Assembly: GCA_963760735.1 (NCBI GenBank)
Contig: CAVXEB010000007.1
Location: 682,001-746,000 of the forward strand
DNA: 64,000 nucleotides
Direction: 5' to 3'
Source: CF-46 sp963760735
Lineage (GTDB): Bacteria > Chloroflexota > Limnocylindria > Limnocylindrales > CSP1-4
Part shown: positions 16,872-24,927 of the stretch, in pieces
Numbering within the stretch: the stretch's first letter is position 1
Layout: each line of letters opens with the position of its first letter
The notes under the pieces: generated by a model
Databases searched by the model: none
What the model was told of the DNA's origin: nothing
Seen by the model: only the letters and a program-made list of their open reading frames with translations
Made by a program: the position numbers and the translations under genes

Positions 16872-18242
16872 ATGGTCCCCGAGACACGCTACGCCGAGAG
16901 TTCGGACGGCGTCCAGATCGCGTACCAGGTGCTGGGCGACTCGGAGCTCGATCTCGTGCTCGCGCCAGGGTTCGTTTCCCACGTTGAGCACTCGTGGGAC
17001 GAGCCGGCCCTGTCCCGGTTTCTCAGGCGGTTGGCTTCGTTCGCGAGGCTCATCGTGTTCGACAAGCGCGGTACCGGGATGTCTGATCGGGATCCGAACG
17101 ACGCGTCGCCACTCCTCGAGGATCGAGTTCGGGATATCGCCGCAGTCATGGATGCAGCAGGCTCTGCCAAGGCGGCGGTGATGGGCATCTCCGAGACCGC
17201 CGCGATGGCCTTGCTCTTCGCGGCGACCCATCCCGAGCGGACGACGGCCATCATCGCGTATGGCGCGTGGACGAACGGCAGCGCGGCCACCCCGGCGTAT
17301 CCGTGGACACCGACGTCGGACGATGATGAATGGCTCGAGGATTTGCGGCGCAACTGGGGACGCGGCGCCATGTTCATCGATGCCATCGTGCCGTCCTTGG
17401 TCGACGATCCACGCTATGAAGCGTGGTACGCGAAGCTGGAGCGGCTGGCAGCCAGTCCGGGGGCTGCCGTCGCGCTGGCGCGGATGGCGATGCAAATCGA
17501 CGTCCGCGACATCCTGCCGACGATCCGGGTCCCGACGCTCGTGCTCCATCGGCGCGACGACCAGGCGATCCCGATCGAAGACGGGAGGTATATCGCCGAC
17601 CGCATCGCCGGGGCGAGGTTCGTCGAGCTTCCGGGCCGGGACCACTGGCCATGGATCGGCGACGATCGAGCAATCGAGGAGATCCAGGAGTTCCTCACCG
17701 GAGTGCGCGCCGCTGGGGATCCGGAACGCGTCCTGGCGACGGTGATGTTCATCGACATCGTCGATTCCACACTGCGTGCGGCCAGGCTGGGTGACCGACG
17801 GTGGACGGACCTCCTCGAGGCGTTCTACTCGGCCGTCCGACGCGAGCTCGACCGGTTCGGCGGTCGCGAAATCGACACAGCCGGCGACGGGTTCTTTGTG
17901 ACGTTCGATGGTCCGGCTCGCGCCATTCGATGTGCCATGAGCGTGATCGAGTCGATCGAACGGATCGGCCTGCAAATCCGAGTGGGCATTCACACGGGCG
18001 AGGTCGAGCGCGCCGGCGCCAGTCTGCGCGGTCTCGGCGTCGTGATCGGGGCGCGCGTCGGAGCGCTCGCCGGACCCGGCGAGGTCCTCGTCTCGCGCAC
18101 CGTGAGGGATCTCGTCGTCGGATCGGATGTGCGGTTCGAGGCCCGTGGTACGCAGCATCTCAAGGGCGTCCCCGGCGACTGGGACCTCTTCGCGGTCGAT
18201 TGGCATCCCGATCGAACCGCAGATGCGGCCTCGCTGAGTTGA
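16872..18242 (+). CDS. Alpha/beta hydrolase fused to class III adenylate/guanylate cyclase
   Basis: 456 residues. Residues about 1-275 are an alpha/beta hydrolase: FDKRGTGMSDR, nucleophile elbow MGISETAAM, a later VPTLVLHRRDDQ acid region and GRDHWPWIGD with the catalytic His. Residues about 285-445 are a class III nucleotide cyclase: VMFIDIVDST (first metal Asp), REIDTAGDGFFVTF (second metal Asp), IRVGIHTGEVE and LKGVPGDWDLFAV. Such fusions are known, with the hydrolase half thought to sense a small ligand. The usual cyclase adenine-selecting Lys is replaced by Asp in EIDTAGDG, as in many of these fusions. Followed by a strong hairpin. Confidence 0.92.
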   Translation: MVPETRYAESSDGVQIAYQVLGDSELDLVLAPGFVSHVEHSWDEPALSRFLRRLASFARLIVFDKRGTGMSDRDPNDASPLLEDRVRDIAAVMDAAGSAKAAVMGISETAAMALLFAATHPERTTAIIAYGAWTNGSAATPAYPWTPTSDDDEWLEDLRRNWGRGAMFIDAIVPSLVDDPRYEAWYAKLERLAASPGAAVALARMAMQIDVRDILPTIRVPTLVLHRRDDQAIPIEDGRYIADRIAGARFVELPGRDHWPWIGDDRAIEEIQEFLTGVRAAGDPERVLATVMFIDIVDSTLRAARLGDRRWTDLLEAFYSAVRRELDRFGGREIDTAGDGFFVTFDGPARAIRCAMSVIESIERIGLQIRVGIHTGEVERAGASLRGLGVVIGARVGALAGPGEVLVSRTVRDLVVGSDVRFEARGTQHLKGVPGDWDLFAVDWHPDRTADAASLS

Positions 18243-18293
18243 CGCCGAGTCCCGCGCCGGATCAGTCGCACTCGTTCGGGCACACGAAGACAG

Positions 18294-18323
18294 CCGCGGC
18301 GCCTCGACGTCGAGTCGCCGCGG
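18294..18323 (+). terminator. Hairpin after the hydrolase-cyclase gene
   Basis: CCGCGGCG (18294-18301) pairs with CGCCGCGG (18316-18323), and the loop is itself the palindrome CTCGACGTCGAG (18303-18314), giving a near-continuous stem. A short ATTT follows. It lies about 50 nt past the stop. Confidence 0.6.
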
Positions 18324-18426
18324 CCGTCATTTGAACCAGATACACGTCAGACGAATCCCAGGCGGGCGTTAGCCCGTCGTTCGCGCCTGACGCGCCGCCA
18401 TCCACGCACGACCTGCCGCCGCACCG

Positions 18427-18500
18427 CTGTCAGGCGACTGGCTGGGGATCGTCTGACAGGACCTCACTGACCAGCGACCGCCTGAGGATCGCTTGACAGG
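18427..18500. repeat. Short imperfect repeats around TGACAGG
   Basis: GATCG.(C/T)TGACAGGA occurs twice, 40 nt apart (TGACAGG at 18454 and 18494). CTGTCAG (18427-18433) is inverted relative to CTGACAG (18453-18459). The rest of the 288-nt gap between the cyclase and rhodanese genes holds nothing else I recognise. Confidence 0.35.
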
Positions 18501-18530
18501 AATCCCGTCAGAACGCCCCGGTGGCCTGGA

Positions 18531-19391
18531 CTAAGCCGGAACCGCCACGGGTCGTTCGATCGGCATCCCGACCATGCTCCCCCATTCGGTCCACGAGCCG
18601 TCGTAGTTGCGGACCCGCTGGTAGCCGAGGAGCTCGTGGAGGACGAACCACGAGTGGCTCGACCGCTCCCCGATCCGGCAGTAGGCGACGACGTCCTTGT
18701 CGGGCGTCACGCCCTTCGCCTCGTACAGGTCCGCCAGCTCGTCCCGGCTCTTGAACGTGCCGTCCTCCCGAACCGCCTGCGCCCACGGGATGCTGGCGGC
18801 GCCAGGGATGTGGCCGGCCCGCTGGGCGGTCTCGGTCATGCCGGGCGGTGCGATGACCTCGCCGTTGAACTCGGCCGGCGAGCGGACGTCGACGAGGGCG
18901 AAGTCGCTCGCGCCGAGGCGGGGCAGGATGTCCTTCTGGAATGCCCGCAGGGCGAAGTCCGGCTCGGGCAGCTCATAGCCGGTCGCCGGGTAGGACGGAA
19001 CATCGGTCGAGAGCGGCAGACCGTTGTCGAGCCAGAACTTGCGGCCGCCGTTGATGATCCGGACGTCCCGGTGGCCGAACAGCTTGAGCTGCCAGTAGGC
19101 CCACGCCGCGAACCAGTTGTTGTTGTCGCCGTACAGGACGATCGTGGTGTCCGGGCCGATGCCGCTTTCGGACAGGAGCTTGCCGAACTCCTCGCGCGAC
19201 GCGATGTCGCGACGAACGCCGTCGGCGAGCTGGCTGGTCCAGTTCCAGCCGATGGCGCCGGGGATGTGGCTCTGGTCGTACGCGGTCGTGTCGACGTCGA
19301 CCTCGACGAAGCGGACGGTCGGGTCGTCGAGATGCGCCTTGGCCCACTCGGCGTCGACGAGGACGTCGGTGGCGTAGCCGGGAACGGTCAT
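18531..19391 (-). CDS. Thiosulfate sulfurtransferase (tandem rhodanese)
   Basis: 286 residues with two rhodanese domains; transfers sulfane sulfur from thiosulfate to cyanide or a thiol acceptor. The N-terminal inactive domain has HIPGAIGWNW and VLYGDNNNWFAAWAYW; the C-terminal domain has LVDVRSPAEFNGE, RAGHIPGAASIPWAQA and the active loop CRIGERSSHSWF with the nucleophilic Cys, then VRNYDGSWTEWG. ATG 19391 has AGGAGA seven bases upstream. No sulfur-oxidation genes adjoin it. Confidence 0.93.
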   Translation of the reverse strand: MTVPGYATDVLVDAEWAKAHLDDPTVRFVEVDVDTTAYDQSHIPGAIGWNWTSQLADGVRRDIASREEFGKLLSESGIGPDTTIVLYGDNNNWFAAWAYWQLKLFGHRDVRIINGGRKFWLDNGLPLSTDVPSYPATGYELPEPDFALRAFQKDILPRLGASDFALVDVRSPAEFNGEVIAPPGMTETAQRAGHIPGAASIPWAQAVREDGTFKSRDELADLYEAKGVTPDKDVVAYCRIGERSSHSWFVLHELLGYQRVRNYDGSWTEWGSMVGMPIERPVAVPA

Positions 19392-19513
19392 CTGGGTTCT
19401 CCTCGAATGCACTGCCGACCGGCGTGCCGGGCGGCTTTCGGACGAGACGACGGGTTGGGGTCGCGGGCGACGATCAGCGCGATCGAGCCCGCCCGGGACA
19501 CGCGCACATCCGG

Positions 19514-19978
19514 CTATCCCTCGCCATGGGCGCGATCCATCCGGCTGAATGCGGCCAGCCGCTCGCGGCACGCGGCACGCTCGCGCTCCGCTTGTCGGAC
19601 GATCCACGGGTCGACGCGGCTCGAATCCTCGATCGCGATCGTCGGGCCGTACGGGCCGTCCTCCAGTTCGATCCCCGATCCGTTCCGGTAGTCGGCCAGC
19701 CAGTTCGCCTGGAGGGCGACCGCGACATCGGCGACGACCTCGGGCGGGAAGATCCAGTCGAGGTAGGTTGCGTTCAGCCGATCGGCCACGTCGGCGATCC
19801 GGATCGGCCGGCCACGCTCGATCCGGGCGAGCAGGTGGACGACGCGGAGACTGGTGAACGGATCGTTCGATTCGCCGACGACGGGGGGCGCGAGGTCGGC
19901 GTCCGGCAGGCCCGCTGGGGCCTCGCGGAGCGGGCCGAGACCGGGCGTGACGGTCGAGGTCGGGGTGTCGGCGGCCAT
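19514..19978 (-). CDS. Conserved hypothetical protein with HTH-like segment
   Basis: 154 residues, no signal peptide. After a Pro-rich leader, VVHLLARIERGRPIRIADVADRLNATYLDW reads like a helix-turn-helix, followed by FPPEVVADVAVALQANWLADYRNGSGIELEDGPYGPTIAIED. The C-terminal helix is Arg/Glu-rich. Family not recognised. It is a believable gene from codon use and because the other frames look random. GGAG lies before ATG 19978. Confidence 0.65.
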   Translation of the reverse strand: MAADTPTSTVTPGLGPLREAPAGLPDADLAPPVVGESNDPFTSLRVVHLLARIERGRPIRIADVADRLNATYLDWIFPPEVVADVAVALQANWLADYRNGSGIELEDGPYGPTIAIEDSSRVDPWIVRQAERERAACRERLAAFSRMDRAHGEG

Positions 19979-20062
19979 TGCCGGAACGCATCTCCGAGCA
20001 AACTGGTAGGGATTGCCCGAAGCCTACTCCACGGCCCCGAGCCGCGCCAGAGGGCCGGCCGG

Positions 20063-20272
20063 TCAGCGAGCCGGAGGCCGATCCTCGGTCGGACCGACGA
20101 TATGGTCGGCGTCTGCCTCGCCGTCCTCCGGGAAGCCGATCGTCAGGAGCGATCCATCCTCGCCGCTGACGCCGCGGACGGGCCTCGCCCCCTCGACGAG
20201 CTCGGCGGGCGGCTTCGTGGCCCGGAAGACCTGGTAGTCGAACCCCGCGATCACCCCGCCGAGCGCCTGCAC
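20063..20272 (-). CDS. Possible small protein, 69 aa
   Basis: A GTG-started frame with protein-like composition (GGVIAGFDYQVFRATKPPAELVEG, then a Gly/Asp/Glu-rich end). No domain, weak start signals, and only 84 nt from the next gene. I keep it because the amino-acid pattern is less arginine/proline-rich than shadow frames nearby. Confidence 0.4.
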   Translation of the reverse strand: MQALGGVIAGFDYQVFRATKPPAELVEGARPVRGVSGEDGSLLTIGFPEDGEADADHIVGPTEDRPPAR

Positions 20273-20506
20273 GCCCGACGACCGGCGGCGCTTCGGCGCA
20301 GGTTCCGGCGCCGCCGGATCCTTCGTCGACTCGTTCGCCCGGCAACCCTACCCGACGCGGATAAGGCAGCCCAGACCGGTCGCCCACCGAGATTGAGGCA
20401 CGTCCTGGCCTCCGACCACGGCGGCCGCCCGATGGCCGACGATCCCGGCGGCCCTAGGTTGGCGGTGGGTCGACAATCGTCGACGAGGAGACCAGGAGCC
20501 ACGACC

Positions 20507-20716
20507 ATGCTGCACCCCACCACCTCCTACGAGCTGGCCAAGCTCAGGATCAAGGAAGAGCACGAGTACGCCGCTCGCCAGCGGCTCGTCAGGGCGGCCA
20601 CGAGCGACAAGCACCGCTCGATCGACATGGCGCGCCTCGGCGAGAAGCTCCGGATCCGCGTCTTCGGCGGTTCGCTCTTCGGCGGGCGACGGCCGGCGGC
20701 CGGCGCCGGCGCCTGA
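20507..20716 (+). CDS. Small basic helical protein, 69 aa
   Basis: Begins MLHPTTSYELAKLRIKEEHE and continues with a basic amphipathic helix and a glycine-rich end. Short proteins of the form 'HP..sYelAk.RI.e.h..A..dRLvR' are seen in high-GC bacteria; function unknown. Purine-rich AGGAG elements lie upstream (about 20485-20500), and TAGGTT at about 20456 may be its -10. Confidence 0.6.
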   Translation: MLHPTTSYELAKLRIKEEHEYAARQRLVRAATSDKHRSIDMARLGEKLRIRVFGGSLFGGRRPAAGAGA

Positions 20717-20855
20717 CACTCGGCACCGGAACCACGCGCAACCGTCGTTCGCCTCGCGTCGGGGGGACAACGAGCGGACGACGGCATGCGCGTACGATCG
20801 GCGTTCGCGGCACTCCGGCGCATCGCCGGCCCGCGCGTTTTCGAGGGACGGTGCA

Positions 20856-21293
20856 ATGCACCTGCAGATGCGCGCACTCCCGAAGAGCTCGCCCCCGGAT
20901 CTCGAGCTGTTCCTGCGCCGGCTCAAGGAAGGGAACGTCAACCTCGTCAGCGTCGGCGGCAGCAACGTCGAGTTCGGCGGCGAGTTCGCCTTCGTGCCAG
21001 TGGATGACGACATCGACAAGGCCGAACAGGTCATGCGGCAGTTCCAATACACCTATCGCAAGGTGATGGTCGTCGACGACGTCGGTCTCGACCTGTTGGA
21101 GCTCGACGACGAGGTGGGTGCGCTGCATGATGGCCTCGTCGCCATCGCCGAGAAGAACCTCGAGAAAGGCCGGATCATCCGCGACGTGCTGGTCGGCCGG
21201 CCGACGGCCGAGACCACACCGGGCAAGATCCCGGTCCACGTCTTTTCCGAGGAAGTCCGGACGCCGCAGTCGCTGGGCGGCAGCGGAAGCTGA
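20856..21293 (+). CDS. ACT-like small protein, function unknown
   Basis: 145 residues. The first 75 (LQMRALPKSSPPDLELFLRR, then GNVNLVSVGGSNVEFGGEFAFVPVDDD) look like an ACT-type beta-alpha-beta-beta fold. A charged helical tail follows (GLVAIAEKNLEKGRIIRDVLVG). It could be a small regulatory or binding subunit, but no ligand can be named. ATG 20856 is preceded by GAGGGACG. It faces the LuxR-type regulator gene, sharing a hairpin between the stops. Confidence 0.75.
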   Translation: MHLQMRALPKSSPPDLELFLRRLKEGNVNLVSVGGSNVEFGGEFAFVPVDDDIDKAEQVMRQFQYTYRKVMVVDDVGLDLLELDDEVGALHDGLVAIAEKNLEKGRIIRDVLVGRPTAETTPGKIPVHVFSEEVRTPQSLGGSGS

Positions 21294-21310
21294 TCCTCGC
21301 CCTCACGAGA

Positions 21311-21332
21311 GGCTGACGCCCCGGCGTCAGCC
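21311..21332. terminator. Shared hairpin between convergent genes
   Basis: GGCTGACGCC (21311-21320) pairs perfectly with GGCGTCAGCC (21323-21332), ten base pairs with a two-base spacer. It covers the stop codon of the minus-strand LuxR gene and follows the plus-strand stop by 18 nt. It could end transcripts from both sides, although no U tract follows. Confidence 0.5.
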
Positions 21333-24300
21333 GACCCGCCGGCCCGTCGCCGGCTCCCGGTCCGCGTCCGGGTCCGGCTCCGCGTCCAGGATTCCGAGGC
21401 GCGCGGCGGCCATCGCCGCCTCGACCCGGTTCGACACGCCCAGCTTGTCGAGGATGTGGGTCACGTGGACGCCGGCCGTCTTGCGCGAGATGAAGAGCTC
21501 GTCGCCGATCTCGCCATTCGAACGACCGGCGGCGACGAGCCGGAGGACCTCGATCTCGCGGGCCGAAAGCGTGTGCGTCGGCGCTGCGGGCGCGCGTGAC
21601 GAGGCGGCGGCCGCTCCGGCTTCGGCGGCCGTCTCGGCAGACTCGGCTCCGGCGGCGACGGCGGCCGGGGTCGGCAGGGCGATCCGCGCCCGTCGGGCGA
21701 GCACCTCGATCGCCGCCGTCAGCCAAGCTGCCCGGAGCTGTGTTGCCGCGCGCCAGGCCGCGATGAGGTCGGTGCCGACATCGGCCTTCACGCCGGACCG
21801 TCGAAGCTCCGCCTCGACGTGCCGATATCGGGCGTAGGCGAGCTCGGCGGGATCGCCCGCCTCCGTCCAGGCCGCGATCACCTCCGTCCAGGTGTCGCCG
21901 TCGGTTTGTTCGTCGAGCCGCGCCGTTTCGGCCTTGGCCGCGACGAGCCACGCGCGCCCGGTCGCCGTCACGACCCGGTCGGCTAACGCCGTCGCCGCCG
22001 CCCGGACCGGCGCCGCTGCGGCACGGAGCGTTTTCAGGCCCGGCTCGTCGCGCTCCGCTCGGAGGATCTCGGCGCGTTCGGCCGCCGCCCGCAGGCCGAG
22101 GCCGACCGTCGGGATCCCCCAGAAGCGGTCGCCCGAGATCAGGACTTCCTCGAGGACCTCGCCGACGGCATCGAGCGCCGCGGCCGGTCGACCGTCGATC
22201 AGGCCGACCTCGGCCGTTGCGATCGCGTGGAGGACCGCGAGATCGGGTTCGAGCTTCGTGCGGTCGATCGCGTCAAGGCGCGCCACCGCGTCGGCCACGT
22301 CGCCGCGCCGGCCGACGAGCCGCGCACGCACCACCTCGAGGTAGGGCGTGCCACGATGGCGACGGTCCAGCGCGAGACCCTCGATCGTGGTCCGATCGGC
22401 TTCGTCCCATCGACCGAGCCGGATCAGGATGTCCGTCACGAGGGCCGCCAGCTCCATGCCGTAGCGGCGCTCCAGGCCACCGGCCAGCAGCCCGTCCCTC
22501 GTTCCGGATGCGACGACCAGCGCCTCGTCCAGGTGGTCCGCGGCGAGCAGGTTCAGCCCGAGGTTGTGACCCGTCACGACCCAGAGCTCCGTGGGCTCGG
22601 AACCGGCCAGCGTGCGAGCCGCGCGGAGCTCCGCGAGGCCGGCCTCCATCTCGCCGAGGGCGACGAGATCCGATCCGAGCATCGTCCGGCCGCGACTCTC
22701 CTCGACGACCGCGTGACAGCTCACCGCGCAGGCGATCGCCGCCTCGCAGATCGGCCGGGACTCGGCCCATCGGCCGAGACCCATCAACGCGCCGCCGAGG
22801 CCGCCGAGAACGGCGGCGCGCTCGACCGAGGGCGGCTCGGCCGGGACCAGCTCGACGGCCCGGCGGTGCTCGATCAGCGCGCCTTCGCCGTTCCCGTCGG
22901 CCCAGGTCAGGAATGCGAGGCGGGAGTGCAGCGGGCCGAGGACCCGGCCGTCGGCATCGGGGCCGGCCAGCTCGAGAGCCGCGCGGGTGAGTTCCACGGC
23001 CCGGTCGTGGAGACCGGCGAGGTCCGCGACGGTCGCCGCCCGCTCCAGCGTCCGGCGCTGCTCGATCGCGTCGGGCGACGTCTCGGGCGGAAGTCGCGGG
23101 GCGAGCGTGATCGCCCGCTCCATCTGCCGGCTCGCGTCGGCGAACGCGTGGATCGCCTCCGCGGCAGCGGCCGCGGCCAGGCTCGCCCGGTAGGCCTCGA
23201 CGGGCCGGTCGGCGCCCGCCCAGTGGCGGGCGAGCTCGGCCGTGGCCGCGGCGGGCTGCTGGTCGGCGAGGTCGGGACGGGCCTCGAGCTCGCGGGCGAA
23301 GGCTTCGTGGAGGGCGCGGCGCTCGCCCATGGACAGATCGGCCTCGACGATCTCACGCAGGAGCTCGTGGCGGAACTCGTGGCCGCCGTCGGGGAGCGCG
23401 GTCAGGATCCCCCGGGTCGCGGCCTCGCGGAGCGTCAGCCCGACCTCTCTGGGCTCGCGATCGAGGACGGGCGCGAGGAGGCGTTCGTCGACGCTCCGGC
23501 CGGCCACGGCCAGCGCGCGGACCGTCGCCAGGACCTCGTCGTCCAGTCGCGCGACGCGGGCGAGCAGGATGTCGACGAGGGACGGCGGGATCGGCGAATC
23601 GGTCGGCTCGGCGGCCGAGGCGAGAAGCTCCTCGGCGAACAGCGGGTGCCCGCCCGATCGCTGCCAGATCGAGCGGACCAGCTCGGGCGCGATCGGCTGG
23701 TCGGTGATCGCCGCGAGCTGTCGTTCGACGTCCGATCGGGTGAGCCGCCGCAGGTCGATCCGGATCGCCCCGGGTGCCCGGCCGATCTCGCCCAGCCAGG
23801 CGAGGGTCGGATGGCCGGGCGGCAGGTCGTCGGTCCGACAGGTCAGGATGGCCACGACCCGCTCGGTCGTGATGTTCCGCACGAGGAACGTGATCAGGTC
23901 GTGGGTGGCCGGGTCGATCCACTGGACGTCCTCGACGACCGCGAGGAGCGGGCCCTCCTCGCCGAGCCGGCGAACGACACCGAGGAACCGCTCGAACAGC
24001 CGCGCCCGGTCGCCGGACGAGTCCGCGGGTTCCGGCGCGCCCGCGCCGGCCGATGTCGAGGCGTCGCCGCCGAGCGCTGCGATCTCCGGGACGAGCGGGG
24101 CCAGGTCCGCCAGGGCCGGCCCGAGGATCGCCAGGGCATGCTCGCGGGAGGCCGTCCGAACGAAGATCCGGAGGGCCTCGATGAACGGCAGGTACGGGAG
24201 GCCCTGGCCGTCAAGGTCGAGGCAGGCGCCGTGAAGGACCGGGAGATCGGCGGCCCTGGCTCGCTCGATGGCATCCGCGACGAGCCGGGACTTGCCGATC

Positions 24301-24422
24301 CCCGCTTCGCCGCGCACGAGGACAAGCATCGGCTCGCCACCGGCGGCGCGGGCGAGGGCGCCGTCGATCGAGGCCTGCTCTTCGTCCCGTCCGACGGTGA
24401 TCGGGCTCGAGCGCGTCCCCAC
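21327..24422 (-). CDS. LuxR-family regulator with N-terminal AAA ATPase
   Basis: A large STAND/LAL-type transcription regulator, 1031 residues. The N-terminal AAA module has Walker A GEAGIGKS (38-45) and Walker B LLAVVEDVQWID. A long middle of tetratricopeptide-like helices (ALADL..AV.L, HLDEALVVASGTRDG and similar) probably senses a ligand or partner. The C-terminal LuxR HTH reads LSAREIEVLRLVAAGRSNGEIGDELF and RKTAGVHVTHILDKLGVSNR. GTG 24422 is selected by a TACCAT element seven bases upstream and by the domain start VGRDEEQ. Its targets cannot be named from this window. Confidence 0.93.
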   Translation of the reverse strand: MGTRSSPITVGRDEEQASIDGALARAAGGEPMLVLVRGEAGIGKSRLVADAIERARAADLPVLHGACLDLDGQGLPYLPFIEALRIFVRTASREHALAILGPALADLAPLVPEIAALGGDASTSAGAGAPEPADSSGDRARLFERFLGVVRRLGEEGPLLAVVEDVQWIDPATHDLITFLVRNITTERVVAILTCRTDDLPPGHPTLAWLGEIGRAPGAIRIDLRRLTRSDVERQLAAITDQPIAPELVRSIWQRSGGHPLFAEELLASAAEPTDSPIPPSLVDILLARVARLDDEVLATVRALAVAGRSVDERLLAPVLDREPREVGLTLREAATRGILTALPDGGHEFRHELLREIVEADLSMGERRALHEAFARELEARPDLADQQPAAATAELARHWAGADRPVEAYRASLAAAAAAEAIHAFADASRQMERAITLAPRLPPETSPDAIEQRRTLERAATVADLAGLHDRAVELTRAALELAGPDADGRVLGPLHSRLAFLTWADGNGEGALIEHRRAVELVPAEPPSVERAAVLGGLGGALMGLGRWAESRPICEAAIACAVSCHAVVEESRGRTMLGSDLVALGEMEAGLAELRAARTLAGSEPTELWVVTGHNLGLNLLAADHLDEALVVASGTRDGLLAGGLERRYGMELAALVTDILIRLGRWDEADRTTIEGLALDRRHRGTPYLEVVRARLVGRRGDVADAVARLDAIDRTKLEPDLAVLHAIATAEVGLIDGRPAAALDAVGEVLEEVLISGDRFWGIPTVGLGLRAAAERAEILRAERDEPGLKTLRAAAAPVRAAATALADRVVTATGRAWLVAAKAETARLDEQTDGDTWTEVIAAWTEAGDPAELAYARYRHVEAELRRSGVKADVGTDLIAAWRAATQLRAAWLTAAIEVLARRARIALPTPAAVAAGAESAETAAEAGAAAASSRAPAAPTHTLSAREIEVLRLVAAGRSNGEIGDELFISRKTAGVHVTHILDKLGVSNRVEAAMAAARLGILDAEPDPDADREPATGRRVG

Positions 24423-24429
24423 GCCGCGG

Positions 24430-24435
24430 ATGGTA
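24430..24435 (-). promoter_or_regulatory. Leaderless-type -10 element for the LuxR-type gene
   Basis: TACCAT on the minus strand, seven bases before GTG 24422. Confidence 0.45.
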
Positions 24436-24540
24436 CGTCCGCCGCAACGCGGTGAGACCCTCCGATCGACGTGGTGGGGTCGCTCCGCAGGGGATCGACT
24501 CCCGCCGGCCGCCACGCGCCCGGCAGGCAGGAGACCGGTC

Positions 24541-24798
24541 TCAGGCGGCGTCACCGCCGTGAACGGTGCGCCGGAGCGCTGGTGGCGCGTCGGCCGGGGC
24601 GGCGCCGCCCGGGATTGCGCCGTCCTGGATCGCCGTGCGCCCTTCCTGCGCCCAGCGACGCCATGCGGCCGCCCCCTCGGGCGTGGATGCGAATGGCAGG
24701 AGGTCTCCCTCCGGTGGCGTCGGCGTCGGCGTCGAAGCGCCCCGCGCTGCGGCGGTGTCCATGGCTCGGGATCCAAGGAGGTAGGCAAGGGCTTTCAT
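24541..24798 (-). CDS. Small hypothetical protein, 85 aa
   Basis: Begins MKALAYLLGSRAMDTAAARG, then a Thr/Pro linker and a segment LLPFASTPEGAAAWRRWAQEGR. Unknown function. GGAGA lies eight bases before ATG 24798, and it is divergent from the SirB1-like gene across a region with two strong inverted repeats. Confidence 0.55.
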   Translation of the reverse strand: MKALAYLLGSRAMDTAAARGASTPTPTPPEGDLLPFASTPEGAAAWRRWAQEGRTAIQDGAIPGGAAPADAPPALRRTVHGGDAA

Positions 24799-24861
24799 CG
24801 TTCGTCTCCGCAGGTGCCGGATCTGGTCCGGTGACACGGAGCGTCGTCTGACGGCGCTCGA

Positions 24862-24921
24862 CTGCCATCGGGCAGCAGCCCGATGGCAGCCCCTTGAGGT
24901 ACCTCAATCCCGGACTAGAAT
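24862..24921 (+). promoter_or_regulatory. Promoter with two inverted repeats ahead of the SirB1-like gene
   Basis: Three parts in order. (1) A perfect 12-base inverted repeat, arms 24862-24873 and 24878-24889, four-base loop. (2) A perfect 14-base palindrome TTGAGGTACCTCAA at 24894-24907. (3) TAGAAT at 24916-24921, seven bases or fewer from ATG 24928. TTGAGG inside the palindrome is a fair -35, 16 bases from TAGAAT, so a protein bound to the palindrome would cover the -35. The layout suggests a regulated, leaderless promoter. Confidence 0.6.
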
Positions 24922-24927
24922 CCGGCG

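Noticed and set aside
13149..18206. A 1685-codon minus-strand frame running through pabB and beyond
   Set aside because: Only the part from GTG 14663 down is PabB; the upstream part lies opposite the P1 peptidase, GNAT and cyclase genes and is non-protein-like.
18427..18500. A CRISPR-like or attachment-site repeat
   Set aside because: Only two imperfect copies of a short unit, no array spacing, no cas or integrase gene anywhere in the window.
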